Under the pieces are notes generated by a model, which made no database searches, was not told where the DNA came from, and was given only the letters and a program-made list of their open reading frames with translations. The position numbers were made by a program, and so were the translations under genes. From Arthrobacter sp. DNA4 (lineage in GTDB: Bacteria; Actinomycetota; Actinomycetes; Actinomycetales; Micrococcaceae), in contig NZ_CP101466.1 of NCBI RefSeq assembly GCF_024362385.1, positions 2,046,001-2,110,000 on the forward strand: DNA of 64,000 nt. The letters are read 5' to 3'. The stretch's first letter is position 1. The number at the start of each line of letters is the position of its first letter. Of this stretch, positions 46,028 through 55,532 are shown in pieces.

Positions 46028-46932
46028 TGCGTGGCTCTCCCTTCCGATAAGTTGGCTTTGCCCACCGGAGGGGTGGGTTGTGGCTCTAAAACGTTCGCCT
46101 GATCGCGCGTCGTTCCTTTACGAGGCGCTGATTTCTTGTTGTCCTGATCCTGCCTCATCACGATCAGTGGTGCGCCTTGTCTTGGCGAAAGATTGACGCA
46201 AGATTGCTGGTCCGTGAACTTCTTGTCGAACTGGCCGGGGACGCCCCTGAACTGTGAGAAGGGCCTGGGCCGGTACCCAATTCAACGGACCTGCATGCGG
46301 TAATGGTGGTAACAGGAGAGCGTTTTTTCCACGCAATGGGTTCCGAAGCGAATGCCAATAACCCCCATTTTAGGGGTCGCTTGAGGCCTCGACGATCCGT
46401 CACCGTCACAACTGCGCTGGGCCGGTTCTCCTCGTTTGCCGCACGGTTGTTCTCTCGCTGAATACACGTTTTCCTCGCCTTGATTGAAGGCCTCACCTAC
46501 GCGAATCACCATTCGGGTTTGCCTTGAGCGATCACGGCGTTGGCCAAGTGACGCAACGGGAAACCAGGGACTCCCTGCTTACGAGGTGATCAGTTGATCT
46601 TTGGCGACGGGATGCCCAGCCCCGAAAGCCATCAAGAGGCCCCAATGACATGGCTGCGATCGTCGGCAAGTCACCCCAAACTGCTCCAGCTGCAGCGCAG
46701 TTGTGCAAGCCCGAAGCCCAAGGGGCTGGAAATTTGAGCGGCAAGCCCAAGTCGCTTGCAGGAGCGCTTAGTGAAAAAGATAAACCCCCTTTCTGGATCG
46801 TACCCCGTTAACCAGTACCCTCAGGGCTTCCATCTTTGCCCTGGGCGGTGTTACTTTTGCCGCAACGCGTGTCAGAACTGCAGAGCCAGGGACGTGTGTA
46901 GCCGTCTTAATGCGTGGCTGGATGGAGGCATA
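46028..46932. other. Non-coding stretch before the ROK gene
   Basis: About 900 bp. Short protein-like stretches occur (for instance LLVRELLVELAGDAPEL on the plus strand near 46200-46250), but none has a start or adequate length. One GTTAC occurs at 46850 without a proper second copy. Confidence 0.4.
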
Positions 46933-47922
46933 ATGGAGGCATTCAATGGACCTCTGGTCTCGACCCGCCGAGAGGACAGCTCCCGCGTGGCACCAGTCAT
47001 TGGTGTCTACCTCTCAGGGCACGAGGCGCTCGGCGTGATCACCGGCCCCAAGGAACTTCTGCCGAAGGGTGGCGGGCGCACTAAAGCTCTGATTGCAGAC
47101 AAAAGCGTCTCAGGAGTTGTAGCTGCGACTGACACCGTGGTGAAGGGGCTTGTGTCTCGTATCCCAAATGGAAATCGACACGGTGTCGAAATCGGTGTAG
47201 CCCTGAGTGGTCATCTCGATCCATCGACTGGCAGAGTAGTGCATTCGAGCGACTTTCGAGAGCGGGAGCGTTCCTGGTTTGACGTTCCGCTGTCCATGCG
47301 AGTAGCCGAGAGCACGGGCTTCCCTACGCATTTGATCAATGACGCAAATGCCTTGGCCATAGACAGCCATTACACCGCTCGGCAAGGGATGAGCAATTTT
47401 GCGTCAGTTCTCGTAGGGGAGTTTGGACTCGGGTGCGGCCTCATTGTAAATGGGAACCTAGTTTTGGGGGAAAACGGTGTATCCGGAGAAATCGGACATA
47501 TTCCAGTAGCGTTGGGTCAGCCGCAGCTTTGCCGGTGCGGCGGCAGTTATTGCCTCGAGCGGATTGTAACTAGGGCGGCAATTGAGGCCAAACTGGCCGA
47601 CGTCTTCGCGACTGAGGAACCGGACCCGGAGGTGATCGGAGCCGCAGGCCTAAAGATATACGAGGATGCCGGTCATGCACTTGGGATCGCGCTAGTGGTC
47701 CTGATCAACCTCCTAAACCCAAGCGCCATAGCCATACACGCGCCTGACGATCTCCTCGACGTACCGGCATTCATAGAGGAAGCCCAGACGACTGCGAAGC
47801 GCTGCTCGTTCTCGAATGTGGGAGCCTCCTGCAACATCTTCACCCGCCGCCTGGAACCTATCGGCATCGCCCGAGGCGCGGCTGTCTATGTTCAGTCGCT
47901 CCGGCAACCTGTAGATGCGTAA
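46933..47922 (+). CDS. ROK-family protein (sugar kinase-like or regulator)
   Basis: 329 residues, ROK fold. The N-terminal ATP-binding part has VIGVYLSGHEALGVITG. The middle has THLINDANALAIDSHYTARQ, including the family-typical NDANA, and GEFGLGCGLIVNGNLVLGEN. The zinc-binding cluster is present as LCRCGGSYCLERI. C-terminal ALVVLINLLNPSAIAIHAP matches the family. No N-terminal HTH is present in this reading. I chose ATG 46933 because GGAGG lies just upstream; the frame is open for 59 more codons (Cys-rich, unconvincing). It could be a kinase or a regulator that has lost its DNA-binding part. The first catalytic motif (DxGGT) is not obvious, so kinase activity is doubtful. Confidence 0.75.
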   Translation: MEAFNGPLVSTRREDSSRVAPVIGVYLSGHEALGVITGPKELLPKGGGRTKALIADKSVSGVVAATDTVVKGLVSRIPNGNRHGVEIGVALSGHLDPSTGRVVHSSDFRERERSWFDVPLSMRVAESTGFPTHLINDANALAIDSHYTARQGMSNFASVLVGEFGLGCGLIVNGNLVLGENGVSGEIGHIPVALGQPQLCRCGGSYCLERIVTRAAIEAKLADVFATEEPDPEVIGAAGLKIYEDAGHALGIALVVLINLLNPSAIAIHAPDDLLDVPAFIEEAQTTAKRCSFSNVGASCNIFTRRLEPIGIARGAAVYVQSLRQPVDA

Positions 47923-48152
47923 GATCTCAATGATCTCATCGAAATTAACAGTGCACCCAGACGCAGGCCGTGTCCGAGGCGGACGGCATAGGCACTCCTA
48001 GACTCTGGCCACTGGAACTCAAGCAAGCCGTCGTCCCGCTGCCACTTTTGAGCCTCTTTCTTTTCAGTAATCTAAAAGCTTGGTAGCCCAATGATGTTAC
48101 GTCTGATGCCTTTCTTCGGTAATTAGTGCTTGACTGGCCCGGCTAACGCGAG

Positions 48153-48175
48153 CTATCGTTGTTAGGTAACGATAG
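48153..48175. promoter_or_regulatory. Palindromic operator of the RES toxin-antitoxin pair
   Basis: CTATCGTT-gttaggt-AACGATAG is a perfect 8-bp inverted repeat with a 7-bp spacer, just before the ribosome-binding site and ATG of the antitoxin gene. The position suggests autorepression by the antitoxin or the complex. The identical site recurs at 50067-50089. Confidence 0.7.
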
Positions 48176-48185
48176 GAGTAACCCC

Positions 48186-48980
48186 ATGAGTCGACGTGAT
48201 GATGTTTCCCAGGCCCGGAGCGCGGGTATCGAGGCCGCCAACGAGAACAACCGTGCCTTTCCTCTTGATCCGAGCCGTGGGGTCATGCTCTTCATCGGGG
48301 AGCCTCCTTCAGGAACGGAGACGGTAGCAGGGGTAAGCGCCCCGGAAACTTCGGACCCTGAGCAGCTTGCGACCCGGCTGCGTCGTGCCACGGCTACTGC
48401 AGCTCGCATTGAACGCGTCGGTGAACGGCTTAGGCTGAACGTCGAGCAATTTCTTGAGGCGATGGAAGCGGTGGCGGACGCGCACCCTGCCGTGGATGCC
48501 GCTGGTGATCCCACCAGTCATTTGTCTGCCCATGAGGAGGCCACATTGCGGGAGATGGGACTCTTGCGCAGCGCTCCACCAGCTGGTGCAACCCGCCCAT
48601 CCACTTTGGCTGCCTTGCGGTACGGTGAATTGCTTGTGCGCACCCTCACGGTCAAGGAAGCCGCGGTACGGCTTGGGGTGACCGAGGGTCGCATCCGGCA
48701 GCGCCTAAATGAGCGATCGCTTTATGGCATTTCCACGAGCCAGGGCTGGCGGCTGCCCGAGTTTCAGTTTGCGGAGCATGGGGCTCTGCCCGGTATTGAG
48801 CGTGTGCTGCCTGCCCTTAATGCTGGATTACACCCGCTTGCAGTTGAGGGTTTCTTCACTCGGAGCCAGCCGGACCTGGAATTTGAAGGGGAAGCTGTTT
48901 CACCGGTGGAGTGGTTGGCAGCAGGGGGAGACCCAACGGTAGTTGCTGAACTCGCCAACGATCTGCTCCGTACCGCGTGA
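48186..48980 (+). CDS. Antitoxin of a RES-type toxin-antitoxin system (HTH plus toxin-binding tail)
   Basis: 264 residues. A long N-terminal part with helical segments (LRRATATAARIERVGERLRL and NVEQFLEAMEAVADAH) precedes a helix-turn-helix (LTVKEAAVRLGVTEGRIRQR, about residues 156-176). The C-terminus (LHPLAVEGFFTRSQPDLEFE, then SPVEWLAAGGDPTVVAELA) resembles the DUF2384/MbcA-ParS toxin-binding region of antitoxins that pair with RES proteins. ATG 48186 has AGGAG upstream. The stop overlaps the toxin start by GTGA, the usual antitoxin-first order. A nearly identical copy lies 1.9 kb downstream. Confidence 0.85.
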   Translation: MSRRDDVSQARSAGIEAANENNRAFPLDPSRGVMLFIGEPPSGTETVAGVSAPETSDPEQLATRLRRATATAARIERVGERLRLNVEQFLEAMEAVADAHPAVDAAGDPTSHLSAHEEATLREMGLLRSAPPAGATRPSTLAALRYGELLVRTLTVKEAAVRLGVTEGRIRQRLNERSLYGISTSQGWRLPEFQFAEHGALPGIERVLPALNAGLHPLAVEGFFTRSQPDLEFEGEAVSPVEWLAAGGDPTVVAELANDLLRTA

Positions 48981-49636
48981 GTACTTGGCCCCCGGATGTT
49001 TCCCGGTTCCCTTTACTGACTGACGATTACGTCCGTACCCTTCCTTCAGGGCTCCTGGTCGGCCGAATCTTTTTCGCCGAGGGAGATTACCCAACGTCAT
49101 GGAACGCCTTCCGAACATACGGTCCTACGCGCAGCCGTTTTGATCATCACCCGCCACCGCCCAAAGACCACCCGGTTCGGGGAATTCTCTACGCCGCTCC
49201 CTTGGTAACTGACGTAGATGGGGAACTTGTATCTCCTTTGGACACGGCCCTCGCGGAGGTCTTTGGGCCCATCGGCACAGTGGACACCAAGCTAGCTGCA
49301 CCACACTTCGTTGGGTTCAGATTGTCGCGTGACATCAAATCACTTGATCTTGTCGACTCAAACTGGGTGACTGTCGCCGGGGCCACGGCTTCGCTGTTCA
49401 GCGGACCTCGCACCGGTACACGCGACTGGGCACGTGCCATTTATCGACATTACAAGGATCCGCTGGATGGGCTCTTTTATGGCTCATCGTATATGCCCAG
49501 GGGCCGTTCCGTTGCGCTATTTGAGCGCGCCAGAAACGGGTTGACTCATGCCGAAATCCTTCTGCCCCTTTCGGCGGCCGGATTGAGGGCCGATCTCGAA
49601 GCTGCCTGTTCTAGGCTCGGCTTCGGACTCCTATAG
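48977..49636 (+). CDS. RES-domain toxin (NAD+-degrading type)
   Basis: 219 residues. The RES domain is shown by GRIFFAEGDYPTSWNAFRTY (Arg30 start of the motif), then YGPTRSRFDHH, GILYAAPL and the ALAEVFG segment with Glu94, and later TRDWARAIYRHY with a GLFYGSSY-type loop. RES toxins are ADP-ribosyltransferase-like enzymes that deplete NAD+ and arrest growth. The start GTG 48977 overlaps the antitoxin stop. The length is normal for the family, and the Arg/Glu motif residues are present, so it looks active. Only one toxin copy accompanies the two antitoxin copies. Confidence 0.85.
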   Translation: MSTWPPDVSRFPLLTDDYVRTLPSGLLVGRIFFAEGDYPTSWNAFRTYGPTRSRFDHHPPPPKDHPVRGILYAAPLVTDVDGELVSPLDTALAEVFGPIGTVDTKLAAPHFVGFRLSRDIKSLDLVDSNWVTVAGATASLFSGPRTGTRDWARAIYRHYKDPLDGLFYGSSYMPRGRSVALFERARNGLTHAEILLPLSAAGLRADLEAACSRLGFGLL

Positions 49637-50042
49637 AAAACTGGCAATTAGGTCGACATAAACACGTGGAGTGATTGACCAGGGGCCTCATCAGATCATC
49701 CTGCCGTCCGCCGCACCCCCTGCCACAGGGGCAACCAATGACACTAAGTCACGGTGCTGTGCTCATCGTCGGTGGTCGCCGAGACGTGTATGAACCGCCA
49801 GTCCCTCATCGCGCTGGCATTTCAAAGTAGCAGCCACCGCGGCCTATCCTGCCATCCCACCTGCTCCCTGACCTGTCATTGCCGCATCACCAACGACACC
49901 TGCGACTCCAGCCGCAGTACCCTGCGCGCCGTCCTAGGTTGTGCTGCGTTTAGTTGCCCGCCGTTTAGTTTCACCACCACCTTATTGGCAGCGACCAAGG
50001 TGACTGCGATTTCACCCCAGAGCCCGAAAAGGCACTTTCGTT
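49637..50042. other. Spacer between the two copies of the duplication
   Basis: About 400 bp with no supported gene or signal. It ends where the duplicated segment resumes. Confidence 0.4.
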
Positions 50043-50066
50043 CTTGACTGGCCCGGCTAACGCGAG

Positions 50067-50089
50067 CTATCGTTGTTAGGTAACGATAG
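50067..50089. promoter_or_regulatory. Second copy of the palindromic operator
   Basis: This is identical to the site at 48153-48175, in the same place relative to the ATG. If the antitoxin binds it, the duplication doubles the number of operator sites. Confidence 0.65.
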
Positions 50090-50099
50090 GAGTAACCCC

Positions 50100-50855
50100 A
50101 TGAGTCGACGTGATGATGTTCCCCAGGCCCGGAGCGCGGGTATCGAGGCCGCCAACGAGAACAACCGTGCCTTTCCTCTTGATCCGAGCCGTGGGGTCAT
50201 GCTCTTCATCGGGGAGCCTCCTTCAGGAACGGAGACGGTAGCAGGGGTAAGCGCCCCGGAAACTTCGGACCCTGAGCAGCTTGCGACCCGGCTGCGTCGT
50301 GCCACGGCTACTGCAGCTCGCATTGAACGCGTCGGTGAACGGCTTAGGCTGAACGTCGAGCAATTTCTTGAGGCGATGGAAACGGTGGCGGACGCGCACC
50401 CTGCCGTGGATGCCGCTGGTGATCCCACCAGTCATTTGTCTGCCCATGAGGAGGCCACATTGCGGGAGATGGGACTCTTGCGCAGCGCTCCACCAGCTGG
50501 TGCAACCCGCCCATCCGCTTTGGCTGCCTTGCGGTACGGTGAATTGCTTGTGCGCACCCTCACGGTCAAGGAAGCCGCGGTACGGCTTGGGGTGACCGAG
50601 GGTCGCATCCGGCAGCGCCTAAATGAGCGATCGCTTTATGGCATTTCCACGAGCCAGGGCTGGCGGCTGCCCGAGTTTCAGTTTGCGGAGCATGGGGCTC
50701 TGCCCGGTATTGAGCGTGTGCTGCCTGCCCTTAATGCTGGATTACACCCGCTTGCAGTTGAGGGTTTCTTCACTCGGAGCCAGCCGGACCTGGAATTTGA
50801 AGGGGAAGCTGTTTCACCGGTGGAGTGGTTGGCAGCAGGGGAGACCCAACGGTAG
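50100..50855 (+). pseudogene. Second antitoxin copy, C-terminus lost by a one-base deletion
   Basis: 251 residues, nearly identical to the first copy with three amino-acid changes (Ser to Pro near residue 7, Ala to Thr near 94, Thr to Ala near 140). The G-run in the codons for AAGGDP is one base shorter (50836-50840), so the frame ends as AAGETQR and the last toxin-binding helix is lost. The HTH remains intact. It might still bind DNA and interfere with regulation, or it may simply be decaying. No toxin gene follows. Confidence 0.85.
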
Positions 50856-50894
50856 TTGCTGAACTCGCCAACGATCTGCTCCGTACCGCGTGAG

Positions 50895-51385
50895 CTTACT
50901 CGGCCTAGAATGAAGACTGCGTCAGCGTCGCGCCTTTGCTCTGCGATCACCTACAGGGTCCGCCCAGGGCGTTGTCCGAGGGCTTGACTGATTGCCTTAG
51001 CGAACGCTCCGGAACGGGCACGACCATGCCGGTCGATGTGCTTCCTGCAGGTTATCCGCCCCGGCTGATGATGAGCGCTTCGCGATTAAGCAGCACGGAG
51101 CATAACCTCCGTGCTTGGCTCCGCTTCCATTGGTACCAGCGGAGCTACAACGGCGTCTTCTTCAACTCCCAGGGCCCCAAAATCGTAGATATCAACTACC
51201 AGTAAGTAGCACTCACCCTGTTCATGGACCTTCAATGGAATTCACACAGCGCGGGGGAGGTCCACTGAGGGCTGGCTACTGGCACTCCCGTTGGAAACCT
51301 GCGGAAGCCTTGATGGAAAACTGCCCTTGGCAGGTGGTCTGTGCATGTACTCTAACCGCAATATCACTACGTCCTGGGGGATCCG
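50895..51385. other. Non-coding stretch
   Basis: About 490 bp between the duplicated antitoxin and the Pro/Gln/Tyr-rich membrane-protein gene. A 59-codon open frame (51026-51205) is possible, but it has no recognisable character or good ribosome-binding site. Confidence 0.4.
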
Positions 51386-51967
51386 ATGACCGATAGCTAC
51401 CCTCCGGTGCCGCCGGCACCGCAGCAGCCCAACAGCCAGCCCTTCTCCGCTCCCGGCCCGTTCCAGGGTCAGCCGTACAACTCGGCACCGCCGATGCCGT
51501 ATCAGGAGCAGCCCTACCCGCAGCAGCCGTATCAGCAGCAGCCCTACGGACAGCCCCAGTACGCTTCCTACCCTCCCCAGCAGTACGCGCCGCAGTGGGG
51601 GCAGACGGCGCCCCGGCTCAAGTCTTCCGGTTTCCGCGTGGCCGCCGGCATCGTCGGCATCGTCCTGGGCTTCTTCCTGCTGATCGCCTCCATCGTCGCC
51701 TCCTCCTACAACGGCTTCGGCGGGTTCCTCCTCCTTGTCTCGGCCCTGGGCAACATCACCTCGGGCATCGTGCTCCTGGCCATGCAGCGCGGGCGAGGCC
51801 GCGGCGCACCCATCACTGCCATCAGCTTCGCGGGGTTCGCCCTTCTCGTCTCATTCCTGTCCACCACGTACATCGGGGCTGGCGCCATGGTCTTCGCCAT
51901 CCTGTTGGGCACCCCGGTCCTCGTCGTCATGGGCATGGGCCTCTCCCGAGAAATGAAGGCTCCGTAA
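51386..51967 (+). CDS. Membrane protein with Pro/Gln/Tyr-rich N-terminal tail
   Basis: 193 residues. Residues about 1-73 are a low-complexity tail rich in Pro, Gln and Tyr (for instance PYQEQPYPQQPYQQQPYGQP), probably cytosolic. Four hydrophobic segments follow: GIVGIVLGFFLLIASIVASS, FLLLVSALGNITSGIVLLAM, a third near ITAISFAGFALLVSF and a fourth near MVFAILLGTPVLVVMG. The architecture is common in actinobacterial DUF4190-like proteins of unknown role. GGGGGA precedes ATG 51386. Neighbours give no functional clue. Confidence 0.8.
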   Translation: MTDSYPPVPPAPQQPNSQPFSAPGPFQGQPYNSAPPMPYQEQPYPQQPYQQQPYGQPQYASYPPQQYAPQWGQTAPRLKSSGFRVAAGIVGIVLGFFLLIASIVASSYNGFGGFLLLVSALGNITSGIVLLAMQRGRGRGAPITAISFAGFALLVSFLSTTYIGAGAMVFAILLGTPVLVVMGMGLSREMKAP

Positions 51968-52157
51968 CCGAGCTACGCGAAAGCTCAACTGCGGAAGGCG
52001 GGGTGAAGTTGACCAGATTGTTCGGGACGGTGGGAGTTCCAAGCCGCAATCGACTGAATCCTGCATTTGGGATTAACTGCTACTCGCACCGGTCGCCGAT
52101 CCCCGAGTCTCAAGCAGCGGGGGGCGCACCAACATCACACTCTTGAAACTGGGGGAC

Positions 52158-53186
52158 ATGAAGTACTACCTCTCTGCCTTTTTGGCAGCTACAGTTCTGG
52201 CCACTCTTACGGCCTGTGGCGGGTCAGCGCAGACGGCACCTTCCACCTCGTCATCGGGCCCGACGCAAAGCGCCCTTTCCTTGACCGTGCCCGATGTGGC
52301 CGGAACAAAGTTCCAAGAGACCCGCGGGACCGTCCTGAAAGAATTTAAGGTCACCATCGTGGGCAGTGACGGCCAGAAATGGACGTCGTCCTACCCGGAC
52401 AAGACTGTAGGAATTTTATCGACAGACCCGGCCGCTGGGACTGTCACGGGCAGCCGCGATCTTCTGGTCAAACTTGACGTGACTGAAAACGAAATGGAAG
52501 AGAGTGCCTCCGCAGCACGGGCTACCGCACAGGCGGCAGCCAAGGAGGCGGCTGATGCTGCCGAGCTGGCAAACAGGTATCGATTCACATGTGGGCCTAA
52601 CCCGTATAGCACAACGGGCGTGAATGTCTACAGCTCTCTGAAGGAGGTGTGGGCCAGCAAGCACTATGCTCGGTCCGATACCTGCACCACCCAGATTGAT
52701 GGTGTCTACGCCGATTCCAAGCCGGCGGTGCTGCCAAGCGAACAGGCCATCGTGGACGTAGTGGCATCTAGCGGGGGAGACGCCAGCGGCGCCCCGGCCC
52801 AAACCTTCGACAAGGTGCTCAGGCTCTGTGCCAAACCGCCCGCGGACTTCGCGGACCAGGTCTATGCCAAACCGGAGTGGAAGAAGGCTCAGGCGAAGGC
52901 TGCCCTGGCGCTGTGCCCGGATGCTCCTCACGCCGCCATGCTCCAAGAAGTCGTGACTGCAGTGAAGGTTTCCGACGGCACCCACATCGTCGGAAAGGAG
53001 ATGGATCCTGGAACGTACAGGACCAAGACGAGCGCCAAAGATTGCTATTGGTCTCGCACGACCGGCGGCGGCAGCGTTATTGCCAATGACTTCGTAGGTT
53101 TTGCACCTGACGGTGTCACCGTGACCGTCTATTCGGGCGAAGGCTTCGAGTCCCAGCGGTGCGGTGTCTGGACGAAGATCGGCTAG
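52158..53186 (+). CDS. Secreted lipoprotein with PASTA-like segment
   Basis: 342 residues. The N-terminus is a lipoprotein signal peptide with lipobox LTAC (about residues 16-19). Residues about 42-110 resemble a PASTA-type domain (LTVPDVAGTKFQETRGTVLK, then LSTDPAAGTVTGSRDLLVKL). An Ala-rich helix (ASAARATAQAAAKEAADAAE) follows. The C-terminus has a small Cys-containing domain (MDPGTYRTKTSAKDCYWSRT and GFESQRCGVW) that occurs in actinobacterial surface lipoproteins. GGGGGA precedes ATG 52158. It is probably cell-wall associated, with no known function. Confidence 0.85.
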   Translation: MKYYLSAFLAATVLATLTACGGSAQTAPSTSSSGPTQSALSLTVPDVAGTKFQETRGTVLKEFKVTIVGSDGQKWTSSYPDKTVGILSTDPAAGTVTGSRDLLVKLDVTENEMEESASAARATAQAAAKEAADAAELANRYRFTCGPNPYSTTGVNVYSSLKEVWASKHYARSDTCTTQIDGVYADSKPAVLPSEQAIVDVVASSGGDASGAPAQTFDKVLRLCAKPPADFADQVYAKPEWKKAQAKAALALCPDAPHAAMLQEVVTAVKVSDGTHIVGKEMDPGTYRTKTSAKDCYWSRTTGGGSVIANDFVGFAPDGVTVTVYSGEGFESQRCGVWTKIG

Positions 53187-53563
53187 AGCGACTGACAAAA
53201 ATAGGGTCCCAGTCCGTTAATACTGGTGAACTGGTCCCCGGAAGTTGGACTGGCTAAATAAGAGCCTAAGCCGCGAGGGCCTGGGTCCGGTATTGCACCG
53301 GGCTCAGGCCCTTGAGCTTTGTCGAGATTCTTTCGGTGTTGTACCAGCGGATGTATTCATGCAGTGCCGCTGTCAAGGCGTCGGTGCTGAGGTATCGCAC
53401 GTGATGGAAGAGCTCTTCCTTGAGGTGGCCGAAGAAGTTTTCCATCACGGCGTTGTCGTAGCACTTGCCCTTGCGTGACATCGACTGGCTCGCGCCGGAT
53501 CCCTGTAAGAGTTTTCGCCACAAGGTGTGCTGGTACTGGAATCCCTGGATGCTCTCCTAAGTG

Positions 53564-54673
53564 TCAAGCGGCGTTTCGGTGTCGTCTGGTGTTCGGGACG
53601 ATGTGCTGGCGGCCGGGGTTGAGAACGAAGTAGACCTCGTGGGCGAGGTACCGCTTCAGGCAGCGGATGATCTCCATCTTAGAGTGCCCCTCGGCGGTCT
53701 TTTTCGCCACGTATGCCTGCGTTCTTGGGTCGATCCTTATCCGGCTGATAACCGCGAGGTGCAGGGCGCGGTTGGCTTGGCGGTCGCCGCCGCGGTTGAG
53801 TCGGTGCCGTTGTGTCATTCCAGAGGACGCGGGCAGCGGTGAAACGCCGCAGAGCATTGCGAATGCGGCTTCGGATTTCATCCGTTCGGGGTTGTCACCG
53901 GCCGTCACGAGGAACTGTCCGGCGACTTCAATGCCGATTCCGACGCGTTCGAGGAGTTTGGGTGCGAGGGCTTCGACGATGGGGTTGATGAGCTCGTCCA
54001 GATCGGTTATCTCGTCGGTGAGTTCCAGGTAGCGGCGGGCCAGGGACTTCATCGAGACCCGGTATGCGGTGACGGGGTCGGTCGCGTTTGATACGTCAGG
54101 CCGCCATGCAGCCAGGGTACGAATGAGCTGCATCCGGGTCAGGTGGCGGACTTGGTCGCGAAGTACCTCCGGAGCGGAGACGATCGACATCCGAAGGAGC
54201 TGCAGGGTGCTGCGGCGCTCCCGGACCGCGTGGGCGCGGGTGACGCGCAGCACGCGCAGGGCTTCGACGGCTCCGTCCTTGCTTTTTGGGATGCTGGTGC
54301 GCTTACCATGCAGTGCGGCGCGGGCTGCATTGATCGCGTCCAGATCGTCGTCCTTGCCTTTGCGGCGGCGATCGGAGCGGTCAGGCCGGTCGACCTCCAG
54401 GATCATGACGCCGGCTTTGGCGAGGTGTCGGGTCAGGCCGGCACCGTAGGATCCGGTGCCTTCGACTCCGATCCGGGCCAGGTCACCGAACTCACCGATC
54501 CAGGCGAGCATCGCCCGGTAGCCGGTGCGTGTTGTTGGGAAGCTCCTGGTGCCCAACACTGTTTCTCCCGCGTCGATGACGGCGGCGACGTGGAGTTCTT
54601 TGTGTGTGTCGACGCCGGCGAAGACAGGTGTCGGTGCCTCGTCCGCGTCGCTGGTTGCGGGAGTTCTGGTCAT
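53564..54673 (-). CDS. IS110-family transposase (DEDD recombinase)
   Basis: 369 residues, complete. The N-terminal DEDD RuvC-like domain shows FAGVDTHKELHVAAVIDAGE with the first Asp, RIGVEGTGSYGAGLTRHLAK with the Glu, and RKGKDDDLDAINAARAAL with the Asp pair. The C-terminal Transposase_20 domain has FAMLCGVSPLPASSGMTQRH followed by RLNRGGDRQANRALH, which carries the family Ser. These enzymes form a tetramer with a bridge RNA that specifies donor and target. The reading frame is intact, so it is probably the only active transposase in the window. Confidence 0.93.
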   Translation of the reverse strand: MTRTPATSDADEAPTPVFAGVDTHKELHVAAVIDAGETVLGTRSFPTTRTGYRAMLAWIGEFGDLARIGVEGTGSYGAGLTRHLAKAGVMILEVDRPDRSDRRRKGKDDDLDAINAARAALHGKRTSIPKSKDGAVEALRVLRVTRAHAVRERRSTLQLLRMSIVSAPEVLRDQVRHLTRMQLIRTLAAWRPDVSNATDPVTAYRVSMKSLARRYLELTDEITDLDELINPIVEALAPKLLERVGIGIEVAGQFLVTAGDNPERMKSEAAFAMLCGVSPLPASSGMTQRHRLNRGGDRQANRALHLAVISRIRIDPRTQAYVAKKTAEGHSKMEIIRCLKRYLAHEVYFVLNPGRQHIVPNTRRHRNAA

Positions 54674-54962
54674 GTCGTTTTCCTCCGGTCCATCCGGTGT
54701 GCAAGGGGCACGGCCCCGCGCGTCGACCGACCGGCGGACAAGACAGTGATGAGCACCCTTGGCGCAGGCTCTCCTTAGGTCACTCCGGCGGCGAGGCGTA
54801 GCGCCTCACCGGGTACGCCTCGGGGACTGACAGATCCGGGGAAAGACAAAAAGCTGTCGATCGGAGTGAGAGTCAAGAACCCCGGGGGCGCACTCGGCAC
54901 CAGTATCCTGTCGCATCCATCACTGTGCGAGTCAAGGACCGTCCGGGAATACCGGTACGGAC
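54674..54962 (-). ncRNA. Candidate bridge-RNA region of the IS110 element
   Basis: This is about 290 bp between the transposase start and the element end, with several short complementary stretches and no reading frame. In IS110-group elements this 5' non-coding region is transcribed as the bridge RNA. The call rests on position and family knowledge only; I did not fold it. Confidence 0.4.
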
Positions 54963-55532
54963 AGTCTCACTGTCCGAATGCACGAGCGGCTGCTGACCTT
55001 CCTCAAGGCAGGCAAGGGCCTGGCGCAGCGAACTGTTGGTGAGTTCCAGAGTTGGAGACGGGCTGATCGAGTAGGAGATGATCTGCCGGTCGAAAAGATC
55101 CATGACCGGCGAGAGATAGAGCTTACGGTCGCCCACGCTGAACTCCGTCACATCCGTTACCCACTTCCGGTTCGGGGCATCAGCCTCGAATTCCCGGTTC
55201 AACACGTTCGGAGCAACCCGGCCCTGCTCGCCCTGGTAGGAGTTGTAACGCTTCTTCCGCCGGACCTTGCACACCAGGGCCAGGGACCGCATGAGCTTCA
55301 GAACGGTCTTTTTCGCGACCGTCCACCCTTGCTTGACCATCTCGGTGTGGACTCGCCGGTGCCCGTACCGGCCATGGTTCTTCTCGAAAATTTCCCTGAC
55401 AGCGGCCTTGATGGACTCCTGCGGATCAGCGCCCTGGATGCGCGCCTGATGATAGAAAAACGTGGACCTGAGCTGCTGCCTGCAGCAGGACCGGAAGCGG
55501 GAAGTCAGCCTTGAGGGCGATGAGGGCTTGGA

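Larger units (their letters stand above)
48129..48981 (+). repeat. Segmental duplication, copy 1 (operator plus antitoxin gene)
   Basis: 853 bp that recur almost unchanged at 50043-50894. I see three substitutions and one base missing in copy 2. The repeat covers the promoter/operator and the whole antitoxin gene, and stops at its last codon, just where the RES toxin gene begins. Confidence 0.93.
50043..50894 (+). repeat. Segmental duplication, copy 2 (operator plus truncated antitoxin gene)
   Basis: 852 bp, offset 1914 bp from copy 1. It includes the same palindromic operator (50067-50089). The match ends at the last antitoxin codon, and no toxin sequence follows. Confidence 0.93.
53557..54962 (-). 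mobile_element. IS110-family element inserted in the IS3 transposase gene
   Basis: It is bounded by the break between HSD (54963) and GFQYQHT (about 53555) of the host gene, about 1.4 kb. The transposase gene fills 53564-54673, leaving about 290 bp of non-coding sequence upstream of it and almost none downstream. This is the layout of IS110-group elements whose upstream region encodes the bridge RNA. As expected for the family, no long terminal inverted repeats are seen. End positions are uncertain by a few bases. Confidence 0.8.

Noticed and set aside
46850..46866. GTTAC followed by CGCAAC, a possible sixth SARP box near the ROK gene
   Set aside because: The second copy does not match, and the orientation would be wrong for the plus-strand ROK gene.
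48165..48183. Two GTAAC units before the RES antitoxin gene
   Set aside because: The spacing is 12 bp, not 11. One unit belongs to the palindromic operator and the other to the ribosome-binding region.
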